A program made the translations under genes and the position numbers. Source: Pseudomonadota bacterium (GTDB lineage: Bacteria; Pseudomonadota; Alphaproteobacteria; Rhizobiales; Devosiaceae). From it: a stretch of 28,737 nucleotides of DNA. This document shows, piece after piece, positions 15,378 to 23,320 of the stretch (positions are counted from its first letter, which is position 1; each line of letters opens with the position of its first letter). Below the pieces are notes generated by a model that saw only the letters and a list, made by a program, of their open reading frames with translations, was not told the DNA's origin and ran no database searches. The DNA lies in contig JAEZKB010000347.1 in NCBI GenBank assembly GCA_023415605.1, positions 1-28,737 on the forward strand. Reading direction: 5' to 3'.

Positions 15378-16226
15378 GTGGTCGCGCCGTGGCTCTGGAT
15401 CGTGTTCGTGCTGGTGGCGGCGCTTGGGCAGACGGTCCGCAATGTGCTGCAGCGCAGCCTCAGCGGTCCGCTGGGCACCGCCGGCGCCACCTATGTGCGC
15501 TTCGTTTACGGCCTGCCCTTCGCCATCGTGTTCTTCGCCGTCATCCTCATCGTCACTGGTGAGGGCATCCCCCGGCCCGACCTGGCCGCCCTGCTATGGA
15601 CGGCCGCCGGAGCTTTGACCCAGGTGGTGGCCACCGCCGCGCTGCTGATGGCCATGCAGGGCCGCAGTTTCGTGGTGGTGACAGCCTATACCAAGACCGA
15701 ACCGATCCAGGTGGCGATCTTCGGCCTGGTGCTGCTCGGCGACCATCTGACGCTGCCGGCGACCTTCGCCATCATTCTTGCGACGCTGGGGGTGGTGCTG
15801 ATGTCGTGGCCGAAGAAGGAAAGCGCCGCGACGCTTTTTGCCTGGCGGCCGACGCTGCTCGGCATCGGCGCCGCGAGCCTCTTCGGGCTCTCGGCCGTCG
15901 CCTATCGCGGCGCGATCGTTGGCCTTGAGGGCGGCAGCTATCTCGTCAATGCGTCGGGCACGCTGGTGCTGGCGCTGTTCCTGCAGACTGCGGCGATCCT
16001 CATCTGGTTGGGCCTGCGGAACCGCAAGACACTCAAGGCCATGCTGGCCGAATGGAAGCCCTCGCTGCCCGCCGGCTTCATCGGCGCGCTGGCCTCGCAG
16101 GCCTGGTTCCTCGCCTTTGCGCTTGAAACGGCGGCGCGGGTGCGCACCCTCGGGTTGGTCGGCTGGCGCGAATGGCTGGGCATTGCGCTGGTGGCGGTCG
16201 GCGTCGTCTGGCTTCTGCAGGGATGA
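15378..16226 (+). CDS. EamA/DMT family transporter
   Basis: A 282-residue integral membrane protein with about ten hydrophobic helices arranged as two EamA repeats. The second half includes FIGALASQAWFLAFALETAA, typical of the family. DMT members export or import small metabolites; the cargo here is unknown. The GTG at 15378 is chosen because GGGGGA lies seven to eight bases upstream and the protein then starts just before the first helix. The map gene follows after 65 bases on the same strand. Confidence 0.87.
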   Translation: MVAPWLWIVFVLVAALGQTVRNVLQRSLSGPLGTAGATYVRFVYGLPFAIVFFAVILIVTGEGIPRPDLAALLWTAAGALTQVVATAALLMAMQGRSFVVVTAYTKTEPIQVAIFGLVLLGDHLTLPATFAIILATLGVVLMSWPKKESAATLFAWRPTLLGIGAASLFGLSAVAYRGAIVGLEGGSYLVNASGTLVLALFLQTAAILIWLGLRNRKTLKAMLAEWKPSLPAGFIGALASQAWFLAFALETAARVRTLGLVGWREWLGIALVAVGVVWLLQG

Positions 16227-16291
16227 GGCGCGCCGCGGCCTTCCATTCGACCCGGCGACGCACTATTTTCAGGGCAAAGACTGGAGCCCGA

Positions 16292-17128
16292 ATGATTACC
16301 TACGTCGACGCCGAATCCAAGCACCGCCGCACGACGGGTGTCATCCCCATCCATAGCGAGGCCGGCTTTGCCGGCATGCGCAAGGCTGGGCGGCTGACGG
16401 CGGAGGCGCTTGACCTCTTGGTGGATGAGGTCAAGCCCGGCGTGACCACTGCGGCGCTCGACCGCCTCGCCTATGAGTTCGCCCGCGATCACGAGGCCAT
16501 TCCGGCAACCCTCTTCTACAAGGGCTACCGGCACTCGATCTGCACGTCGATCAACCACGTGGTCTGCCACGGCATTCCCGAGGAGCGCCCGCTGCGCGAG
16601 GGCGACATCGTCAATATCGACCTTACACTGATCGTCGACGGCTGGTATGGCGACTCGTCCCGCATGTATCCGGTGGGTGAGATTTCGCGGAAGGCCGAGC
16701 GGCTGATCGAGGTGACCTACGAAAGCCTCGAAGCCGGCATCGCCGCCGCCAAGCCGGGCGCCACCACCGGCGACATCGGCGCGGCAATCCAGCAGCATGC
16801 GGAAGCCGAGCGGACCAGCGTGGTGCGCGATTTCGTCGGCCACGGCGTCGGCCAGCTATTCCACGACGAACCCAACATCATGCACTTCGGCGTGCCGGGC
16901 ACCGGTGTGCCACTGAAGCCGGGCATGATCTTTACCATCGAGCCGATGATCAACCTTGGCCGCCCGCACGTGAAAATACTCTCGGATGGCTGGACTGCGG
17001 TGACCCGCGACCGCACCCTCTCGGCCCAGTGCGAGCACTCGATCGGCATCACCGATACCGGGGTGGAAATCTTCACCCTGTCGCCGCGCGGCCTCTTCAA
17101 CCCGCTCGACGCCCGCCGCGCTGCTTGA
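16292..17128 (+). CDS. map: type I methionine aminopeptidase
   Basis: Removes the N-terminal methionine from nascent proteins. All five metal ligands are present in a 278-residue protein: Asp110, Asp121, His184 (GHGVG), Glu217 (IEPMI) and Glu248 (CEHS). His93 in VCHGIPE is the conserved substrate-binding histidine. The ATG at 16292 follows TGGAG; longer readings upstream overlap the transporter and are not homologous. A N-terminal extension of about 20 residues, common in alphaproteobacterial Map, precedes the catalytic domain. It lies 62 bases before radC, as is common in this group. Confidence 0.96.
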   Translation: MITYVDAESKHRRTTGVIPIHSEAGFAGMRKAGRLTAEALDLLVDEVKPGVTTAALDRLAYEFARDHEAIPATLFYKGYRHSICTSINHVVCHGIPEERPLREGDIVNIDLTLIVDGWYGDSSRMYPVGEISRKAERLIEVTYESLEAGIAAAKPGATTGDIGAAIQQHAEAERTSVVRDFVGHGVGQLFHDEPNIMHFGVPGTGVPLKPGMIFTIEPMINLGRPHVKILSDGWTAVTRDRTLSAQCEHSIGITDTGVEIFTLSPRGLFNPLDARRAA

Positions 17129-17190
17129 ATTCACAGGTTTGCACGCTGACGGGGCTCGACCGGCCTAAGTAGTCATGCTAGGAACAAAGC

Positions 17191-17901
17191 ATGAACTCGC
17201 TTGCTCCCGGCTTCAGCGACTCCCCCTTCAGCCATCGCGATGGCCATCGCGAACGGGCCCGGCAGCGGTTTCTGCGCCTGGGGGGCGAAGCGCTCGAGGA
17301 CTACGAGCTGCTGGAACTGCTGCTCCACATCCTGCTGCCGCGGCGCGACACCAAGGAGCTGGCGAAACTGCTGCTGGCCCGGTTTGGCAGTTTCTCCGGC
17401 GTGCTGGCGGCCCAGCCGGCGCGGCTGCGCGAGGTCAAAGGCCTGGGTGAAACTTCGCTTGCCAACCTCAAACTGATGCAGGCAGTGGCGCAGCGCTATG
17501 CGCGCGACCAGGTGCAGCGCGACCTGCCCATCCTCAGCTCCTGGTCATCGCTGCTCGACTATTGCCGCTCCGCCATGGCCTTCGCCGATGTCGAGCAGTT
17601 CCGGATCCTGTTCCTCGACAAGCGCAACCGGCTGATCGCCGACGAGGTGCAGCAGACCGGCACGGTGGATCATACGCCGGTCTATCCGCGCGAGGTGATC
17701 AAGCGGGCTCTCGAACATTCCGCCACCGCCCTCATACTCGTCCACAACCATCCCTCAGGTGATCCGACGCCATCGTCCGCCGACATCCAGATGACCCGCC
17801 AGATCAACGATATCGCCAAACCGCTGGGCATTTCCGTCCATGACCATGTGATCATCGGCCGGAGCGGCCACGTGTCGATGAAGGGGCTACGGCTGATCTG
17901 A
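17191..17901 (+). CDS. radC: RadC family MPN-domain protein
   Basis: A 236-residue protein with an N-terminal helix-hairpin-helix-like region (about 25-105: EALEDYELLELLLHI, LREVKGLGETSLANLK) and a C-terminal JAB/MPN domain. The metal-binding motif HNHPSGDPTPSSAD is at residues 185-198. The family was named for DNA repair, but that role has been questioned; the MPN fold suggests a metalloprotease-like or nuclease activity. AGGA lies eight bases before the ATG. It ends 25 bases from the convergent acyltransferase gene. Confidence 0.94.
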   Translation: MNSLAPGFSDSPFSHRDGHRERARQRFLRLGGEALEDYELLELLLHILLPRRDTKELAKLLLARFGSFSGVLAAQPARLREVKGLGETSLANLKLMQAVAQRYARDQVQRDLPILSSWSSLLDYCRSAMAFADVEQFRILFLDKRNRLIADEVQQTGTVDHTPVYPREVIKRALEHSATALILVHNHPSGDPTPSSADIQMTRQINDIAKPLGISVHDHVIIGRSGHVSMKGLRLI

Positions 17902-17926
17902 CCGTAGCGGTGGCACGCCCCTGCCG

Positions 17927-19156
17927 CTAGTCGTCCGCTTCTGCCTTGGCGTCGCTCGGCCTCGCCTTGTGCAGCCGCGATCGGATCGCCTTTGCGAACG
18001 CCAGCAGGTGGCGGTTTTCCTTGATACGGCGGCGGCCCAGTTGCCAGTTGCGATGCAGGCCTGAGGCGGCGTGCCCCAGTGCGGTCAGCGGCAAATAGTG
18101 ATGGCGCACCGGAATCTGCACGTTGCACCAGTGGCGCTTTTCGTCAGTAAAGCCGGCGCCCATGTCGAAGATGCGGAAACCCCCGTCGAACACCGTCTGC
18201 ATGACACGTAGCAGGCACTGCTTGCCCGGTGACCCAGGCTGGATCGATGGCTCGAGGCTCATCGAGGAGATGAGACAGAACAAGCGATCGTCATGGGCGA
18301 TGTTGTAGCGCAGCGCCACGATCTCGCCATTGAGACGCAGGGCGTGGAGGCGCACATCGATGCCCGAACCCGGCGCCACCGTAGCGTCGTAGAACTTGCG
18401 AATGCACGCTTCGGCAAACGGGTCGGCAACGCCCATCTGGACGAACCGGGCAGCACGCTGCTGGAACATCAGATCGAGCACGCCTCCATTCACGGCGCCA
18501 TCCGAGAGTTCCTCGAAGGTCACCTTGCCCATCGCCTCGAGCTTCTCGCCCTGCTGCCGGTCGTGCTTGCGGCGCGATTTGCTGCGCTGGGTGGTGTTGG
18601 CCTCCTCCCAGCTCGAAAACTGCGCGCGATAGAGCGTGTCGCCCTGCAGCCAGGTCCCGAGCTCGGCGAAGATGTCGACGCCATCGACAAGCGTCTCGGG
18701 CATGGCGCGCAGGTGCACCACGTCGATGCCCTTGAGGCCTCCGAGCATGGACGCCCACAGGGACTTCCGCTGCCCGGACGTCAATGCGGCGAGGCGAGCG
18801 CGGTCGATCAACGGCGCATTGCAGCCGACATGATGACCGGGAAACCACGACAGCCGACGAACGCCTTTCGACACCTTGCGGTGCAGCGGGAACAGCGCCA
18901 CCGGCGCACCGGCGACTTCGCCGACGATATAGAATTGGTCCTCTTCGGCAATATCCTGCGTCTGTACCCAGAGACGGGTGAACGCGTAGCTCTGGCCGGG
19001 CGATTCGATGCCCGCGGACTCGAGCGAGCGCCACAGGGCCTCAACCTCGCCGAGCCTGTGGCTTACGCGCGACGCGATCGACAACGGCACCCCGCCGGTT
19101 CGTGCGCCGCCGGTGGACTCGTCAATCAGCCGTGGCAATGCCGTGCTGCCCGCCAT
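17927..19156 (-). CDS. FemAB/BioF2-like GNAT acyltransferase (CelD-type)
   Basis: A 409-residue protein of the acetyltransferase type often annotated as 'cellulose biosynthesis CelD-like' or BioF2-like. Features are a lead-in of about 35 residues, an N-terminal half with WRSLESAGIESPGQSYAF and LSWFPGHHVGCNAPL, and a C-terminal GNAT-like half with DPFAEACIRKFYDA, EIVALRYNIAHDD and the GSPGKQCLLRVMQ segment for acyl-CoA. A basic helix (TTQRSKSRRKHDRQQGEKLE) sits between them. The substrate is unknown; polysaccharide or peptidoglycan-related modification is typical. The start at 19156 is set by GGGAGAGGA upstream. CcdA lies 117 bases upstream on the same strand. Confidence 0.85.
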   Translation of the reverse strand: MAGSTALPRLIDESTGGARTGGVPLSIASRVSHRLGEVEALWRSLESAGIESPGQSYAFTRLWVQTQDIAEEDQFYIVGEVAGAPVALFPLHRKVSKGVRRLSWFPGHHVGCNAPLIDRARLAALTSGQRKSLWASMLGGLKGIDVVHLRAMPETLVDGVDIFAELGTWLQGDTLYRAQFSSWEEANTTQRSKSRRKHDRQQGEKLEAMGKVTFEELSDGAVNGGVLDLMFQQRAARFVQMGVADPFAEACIRKFYDATVAPGSGIDVRLHALRLNGEIVALRYNIAHDDRLFCLISSMSLEPSIQPGSPGKQCLLRVMQTVFDGGFRIFDMGAGFTDEKRHWCNVQIPVRHHYLPLTALGHAASGLHRNWQLGRRRIKENRHLLAFAKAIRSRLHKARPSDAKAEADD

Positions 19157-19273
19157 GAACCGTCCTCTCCCAAGAAGGTGGCGCATCCTCGCGCCGGGGG
19201 GTGAATAGCCCGTTGACGATGTCGTGATTAATCGCGTCCGGCTGGGGTTTGTACGAGGAGGGTAAAGAGGCCG

Positions 19274-20011
19274 TTACCCGATTGTCTGCAGGATGGGGAA
19301 AGTCTCCTGGAACCAGTAGGCAATGCGGGTGAACTGGCCGGTGAGGAAGAGCAGGCCAGTCAGCACCAAGAGCACCCCCATTACCTTCTCGATGGTACCC
19401 AGATGCTTCCGGAACCCTTGGAAGAAGGTGAGGAACGGCCCGATGGCGATACCGGCGAGAAGAAACGGCACGCCGAGGCCGAGCGAGTAGACCCCGAGTA
19501 GCGCGGCGCCCTCGTACGCCGTCTCCTGCGTGGCGGCAACTGACAGGATGGCAGCCAGCACCGGCCCGATGCAGGGCGTCCAACCAACGGCGAAGGCAAG
19601 ACCTAGCAGGAAGCCGCCGACCGGCCCCGAGGCGACGCCCGGCCCCTGATGCCGCAACTGCCGGTCAAGCAAGCCGATGCGATAGACGCCAAGGAAGTGC
19701 AGCCCCATCGCGATGATGAACAGCCCGGCGATCGGCGTGATGATCGGCAGCGCTTGCCGGAAGGCCTGGCCGAAGGCGGTCGCCGTGGCGCCGAAGGTAA
19801 TGAAGACCAGCGAAAAGCCGAGGATGAAGAACAGCGAGGTGAAAACGCTCTTTTGCCAGACGACGCCGGCCGTGGCGCCGTCGGCGCGCAACTGATCAAA
19901 GCTCGAGCCGCTCATATAGGTGAGGTAGGGCGGCACCAGCGGCAGCACGCAGGGGCTGAGGAAGCTCAGGACCCCTGCCCCAAATACGGCGAGAAATGAA
20001 AAGCCGAACAC
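19274..20011 (-). CDS. ccdA: cytochrome c biogenesis protein CcdA
   Basis: An inner-membrane thiol-disulphide transporter that passes reducing power from cytoplasmic thioredoxin to the periplasm for haem-c maturation. It is 245 residues with about six helices. The two redox cysteines are visible in the symmetric motifs LSPCVLPLVPPYL (Cys21) and GWTPCIGPVLAAI (Cys147). The GTG at 20011 is chosen because GGAG lies seven bases upstream and the protein then starts at the first helix; a reading to 20125 adds a non-homologous Arg-rich tail. It is divergent from rpe. Confidence 0.94.
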   Translation of the reverse strand: MFGFSFLAVFGAGVLSFLSPCVLPLVPPYLTYMSGSSFDQLRADGATAGVVWQKSVFTSLFFILGFSLVFITFGATATAFGQAFRQALPIITPIAGLFIIAMGLHFLGVYRIGLLDRQLRHQGPGVASGPVGGFLLGLAFAVGWTPCIGPVLAAILSVAATQETAYEGAALLGVYSLGLGVPFLLAGIAIGPFLTFFQGFRKHLGTIEKVMGVLLVLTGLLFLTGQFTRIAYWFQETFPILQTIG

Positions 20012-20149
20012 GACGCGTCTCCAAGTCGCCCGACTTCTAGCCCGTCGGCAGGGCAAAGCAATGCGGCAGATCAAACCCTCGCTTCCTTGTGAAGCGGGAG
20101 GGCCCGTGCTAGTCCCCGGTCGCATACCCTTTCACCCGTGGAGCGCCAC

Positions 20150-20830
20150 ATGGCCGGACAGCCGTTGCGGATTGCCCCCTCGATTCTCTCGGCCGACTTC
20201 GCGCGGCTGGGCGAGGAAATCCGCGCCATCGACGAGGCCGGCGCCGACTATATCCATGTCGACGTGATGGACGGGCACTTCGTGCCTAACATCTCCTTCG
20301 GCCCTATCGCCGCTGCCACGGCGCGCAAGGCCACCAGGAAGACCATCGACTGCCACCTGATGATTTCGCCGGTCGATCCCTATATCGCGGCCTTCGCCAC
20401 AGCCGGAGCCGATATCATCACCGTCCATGCGGAGGCGGGCCCACATCTACACCGCTCGCTTCAGGCGATCCGCGCCGAGGGCAAGAAGGCGGGCGTCGCC
20501 ATCAACCCGGCGACCCCGGTGAGCGCCGTGGCCCATGTCATCGCTGATATCGACCTGCTGTTGGTGATGAGCGTCAATCCCGGCTTCGGCGGCCAGAGCT
20601 TCATCGAAGAGACCTACGCCAAGCTGCGGCAGGCGCGCGACCTCGTCGGCGGCCGCCCGATCGATATCGAAGTCGATGGCGGCGTTTCGGCCGACAATGC
20701 AGGAAAACTTGCCGCGGCTGGCGCCAATGTCTTCGTCGCTGGCACGTCCATATTCGCCGGCAATGATCCCAAAACCTATGCGGACCGCATCAAGGCGATC
20801 CGTAACGGCGCGCTGACCATTCACGTCTGA
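20150..20830 (+). CDS. rpe: ribulose-phosphate 3-epimerase
   Basis: Interconverts ribulose 5-phosphate and xylulose 5-phosphate. The 226-residue TIM barrel carries the active-site motifs SILSADF, IHVDVMDGHFVPN (His36, Asp38), DCHLM (Asp67, His69), SVNPGFGGQSF and EVDGGV. The ATG at 20150 has GGAG six bases upstream; GTG at 20138 overlaps that site and adds four residues. It uses the product of gnd at 3448-4866. It is followed after 37 bases by purB. Confidence 0.96.
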   Translation: MAGQPLRIAPSILSADFARLGEEIRAIDEAGADYIHVDVMDGHFVPNISFGPIAAATARKATRKTIDCHLMISPVDPYIAAFATAGADIITVHAEAGPHLHRSLQAIRAEGKKAGVAINPATPVSAVAHVIADIDLLLVMSVNPGFGGQSFIEETYAKLRQARDLVGGRPIDIEVDGGVSADNAGKLAAAGANVFVAGTSIFAGNDPKTYADRIKAIRNGALTIHV

Positions 20831-20867
20831 CACCGGATTCAGTTTCTCAAGAATCGAGCCCAAACCG

Positions 20868-22214
20868 ATGATTCCGCGCTATTCCCGCCCCGAAATGGTC
20901 GCAGTCTGGTCTCCCGAGACCCGGTTCTCGATCTGGTTCGAGATCGAGGCGCACGCGACCACCAAATTGGCGGAACTCGGCGTGGTTCCGCGCGAGGCGG
21001 CGCAGAAGATCTGGGACGTGATGAACGCCCGCAAGGCTGACGGTACGCACTACAATTTCGACGTCGACCGCATCGACGAGATCGAACGCACCACCAAGCA
21101 CGACGTTATCGCCTTCCTGACCCATGTCAGCGAAATCGTTGGGCCCGAAGCCCGCTTCTTGCACCAAGGCATGACCTCCTCGGACGTGCTCGATACCTGC
21201 CTTGCGGTCCAACTGGCGCGCGCCTCCGACATCCTGCTCGGGGATATCGATCGGCTGTTGGCGGCGCTGCAGAAGCGCGCCAAGGAGCACAAGTACACCA
21301 TCACCATCGGCCGCAGCCACGGCATCCACGCCGAACCGACCACTTTCGGCATCAAGCTCTCCGAGGCTTATGCCGAATTTGCCCGCGCCCGCGCCCGGCT
21401 GGTCAATGCCCGCGCCGAGATCGCCACCTGCGCCATTTCCGGCGCCATCGGCACCTTTGCCAATATCGACCCGGCGGTGGAGGCCTATGTCGCGGAAAAG
21501 CTCGGACTCGCGGTTGAGCCGGTCTCGACGCAGGTGATTCCGCGCGATCGCCACGCCATGTTCTTTGCGACGCTGGGCGTCATCGCCTCCTCGATTGAGC
21601 GGCTAGCGACGGAAATCCGCCACCTGCAGCGCACCGAGGTCCTCGAGGCCGAGGAATTCTTCTCGCCCGGCCAGAAGGGCTCGTCGGCCATGCCGCACAA
21701 GCGCAATCCGGTGCTGAGCGAAAACCTCACCGGCCTCGCGCGCCTCGTTCGTGGCATGGTCACGCCGGCGCTGGAGAACGTCGCTCTTTGGCACGAGCGT
21801 GACATCTCGCACTCCTCGGTCGAGCGCATGATCGGGCCGGACGCCACGGTGACGCTCGATTTCGCCCTCAACCGCCTCGTCGGCTTGGTCGAGAACCTGC
21901 TGGTCTACCCCGAGAACATGAAGCGCAATCTCGACCTGCTCGGCGGCCTGCACAATTCCCAGCGCGTTCTGCTGGCGCTGACCCAAGCCGGCATGAGCCG
22001 CGAAGAGTCCTATGCGGCCGTACAGCGCAACGCCATGAAGGTCTGGGAAAGCCGCGGCGACCGCACCGGACAGTTCGCCGCGAACCTGAAGGCCGACCCG
22101 GATGTCTCGGGCAAGCTCAGCGCCGCCGAAATCGACGCCATGTTCGACGATTTCTATCATTTGAAGCATGTCGACACGATCTTCGAGCGGGTCTTCGGTC
22201 CGGTGCCGGGATGA
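20868..22214 (+). CDS. purB: adenylosuccinate lyase
   Basis: Cleaves SAICAR to AICAR in IMP synthesis and adenylosuccinate to AMP. The 448-residue protein has the superfamily signature SSAMPHKRNP (near residue 272), the opening MIPRYSRPEMVAVWSPETRF, the SSDVLDTC loop and the HGIHAEPTTFG region. It is a little longer than many bacterial PurB of about 431-435 residues, with the extra at the C-terminus. Its stop overlaps the next gene's ATG (ATGA). Confidence 0.97.
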   Translation: MIPRYSRPEMVAVWSPETRFSIWFEIEAHATTKLAELGVVPREAAQKIWDVMNARKADGTHYNFDVDRIDEIERTTKHDVIAFLTHVSEIVGPEARFLHQGMTSSDVLDTCLAVQLARASDILLGDIDRLLAALQKRAKEHKYTITIGRSHGIHAEPTTFGIKLSEAYAEFARARARLVNARAEIATCAISGAIGTFANIDPAVEAYVAEKLGLAVEPVSTQVIPRDRHAMFFATLGVIASSIERLATEIRHLQRTEVLEAEEFFSPGQKGSSAMPHKRNPVLSENLTGLARLVRGMVTPALENVALWHERDISHSSVERMIGPDATVTLDFALNRLVGLVENLLVYPENMKRNLDLLGGLHNSQRVLLALTQAGMSREESYAAVQRNAMKVWESRGDRTGQFAANLKADPDVSGKLSAAEIDAMFDDFYHLKHVDTIFERVFGPVPG

Positions 22215-22624
22215 GCGACGTCGTTTACGCCCGCGAGACGAGCCTCAGCGCTGGCGACTACATCGACGTCGTCGGCCACTCGGCCCTAGGCTCGAGCCGG
22301 CCGCTCGGCGATAGCAATCGCGTTGCGGCGATGATCGCCGGCGCCAATCTGATCGTCACTGCGAGGCTCGATGGCCGATGCATCGGCATCGCCCGCTGCC
22401 TCGCCGACTTCGCCTGGGTCGCCTACTGCGCAGACCTGGCCGTGCATGAGGACTTCCAGGGTCGCGGCATCGGCAAGGGTCTCCTCGCCAAGGTTAGGGA
22501 GGAACTGGGCGACGGCGTCGGCATTGCGCTGATCTCGGTGCCCGGCGCCGTCAGTTTCTACGAAGGCATCGGCATGGAGCGGCAGGCCGATGCCTTCTGG
22601 TCGCCAAGGACACGCGGCGTATGA
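22211..22624 (+). CDS. GNAT family N-acetyltransferase
   Basis: A 137-residue single-domain GNAT protein. The acetyl-CoA binding motif appears as VHEDFQGRGIGKGLL (Q83-G90 is the Q/RxxGxG core), after a strand DLAV. The C-terminal LISVPGAVSFYEGIGMERQ fits motif B. The substrate is unknown. It overlaps purB by four bases and the hydrolase at 22621 by four bases, so translational coupling of all three is likely. Confidence 0.9.
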   Translation: MSDVVYARETSLSAGDYIDVVGHSALGSSRPLGDSNRVAAMIAGANLIVTARLDGRCIGIARCLADFAWVAYCADLAVHEDFQGRGIGKGLLAKVREELGDGVGIALISVPGAVSFYEGIGMERQADAFWSPRTRGV

Positions 22625-23187
22625 AGATTTCCGAAGCAGACATCCTGATACTGCCCGGCTTGGGCAACTCCGGCGAGGGCCACTGGCAGCGTCGCTGGGC
22701 CGAGCGCTTTTCGACCGGCCGGCTGGTCGAGCAGGACGAATGGGATAAGCCCGTGCTTTCCGACTGGGTCGCGCGGATCCATCAGGACATCATGCTGGCG
22801 ACGCGGCCGGTGGTGCTGATCGCTCATTCGCTGGCAGTGCCGGCGCTGGTGCATACGGCGCAGAACATCAAGGACGCCAAGGTGCGCGGCGCCTTCCTCG
22901 TATCGCCGCCCGACCTCGAAAATGAGGATATCGTCGCCGAACTGCCGCACGAGGTGCGCACGTTCCGCAATGTGCCACGCGATCCCCTGCCCTTCCCCTC
23001 GCTGCTGGTCGCCTCGACCAATGACCCCTATGTCAGCATCGAAAAGGCGGTCGACATGTCCACCGCCTGGGGCTCGGAACTGCACCTCGCCGGGGAAGCG
23101 GGCCACATCAACGTGGCGTCCGGCCATGGCCCATGGCCCGAGGGGCTGCTGATGTTCACCCGCCTGATGCAGCGGTTGAAGGCTTAG
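22621..23187 (+). CDS. RBBP9/YdeN family alpha/beta hydrolase
   Basis: A 188-residue small serine hydrolase. It opens ILILPGLGNSGEGHWQRRW, has the nucleophile elbow AHSLA (Ser70), the acid in STNDPYVS and the histidine in the AGHINVASGHGPWPEG segment. This is the RBBP9 family; members hydrolyse small esters, and their physiological substrates in bacteria are mostly unknown. It is the last gene of a tightly coupled run beginning with purB. Confidence 0.9.
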   Translation: MKISEADILILPGLGNSGEGHWQRRWAERFSTGRLVEQDEWDKPVLSDWVARIHQDIMLATRPVVLIAHSLAVPALVHTAQNIKDAKVRGAFLVSPPDLENEDIVAELPHEVRTFRNVPRDPLPFPSLLVASTNDPYVSIEKAVDMSTAWGSELHLAGEAGHINVASGHGPWPEGLLMFTRLMQRLKA

Positions 23188-23212
23188 GCGTCAGCCGATC
23201 GGTTGACCGAAG

Positions 23213-23246
23213 CGGAAACTCTTTTCCGGCAAAGGCCCGGTTTTTT
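23213..23246 (+). terminator. probable terminator after the RBBP9 hydrolase gene
   Basis: A 6-bp stem CGGAAA (23213-23218) with TTTCCG (23223-23228) overlaps a second, CCGG (23226-23229) with CCGG (23237-23240), which runs directly into TTTTTT (23241-23246). Either could end the purB run; the T6 makes the second the better candidate despite its short stem. Confidence 0.5.
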
Positions 23247-23257
23247 AGTCGCTTAAA

Positions 23258-23315
23258 CCTCGTCTGGCGCGAGGCTACCGGCCTATGGTGCCGGCCCTGC
23301 GAGTGCCAAAGGAGG
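23258..23315 (+). promoter_or_regulatory. structured leader of the sulfhydrylase gene (possible pseudoknot)
   Basis: Hairpin 1 is CCTCG (23258-23262) with CGAGG (23270-23274) around the loop TCTGGCG. Hairpin 2 is CCGGC (23278-23282) with GCCGG (23290-23294). The first loop's TGGCG (23265-23269) can pair with TGCCA (23304-23308), with one G-T pair, just before the ribosome site AAAGGAGG (23308-23315). This H-type arrangement beside a ribosome site recalls SAM-binding leaders of methionine genes, but the conserved bases of SAM-I, SAM-II or SAM/SAH are absent. Confidence 0.4.
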
Positions 23316-23320
23316 CTATA

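Noticed and set aside
19122..19583. 153-codon open frame on the minus strand across the CcdA/acyltransferase junction
   Set aside because: It is out of frame with both confident genes, which fully account for this DNA.
23241..23320. A known SAM-II, SAM-V or SAM/SAH riboswitch before metY
   Set aside because: The characteristic conserved bases of these classes are absent; only the general pseudoknot shape is similar, so it is reported as unclassified.
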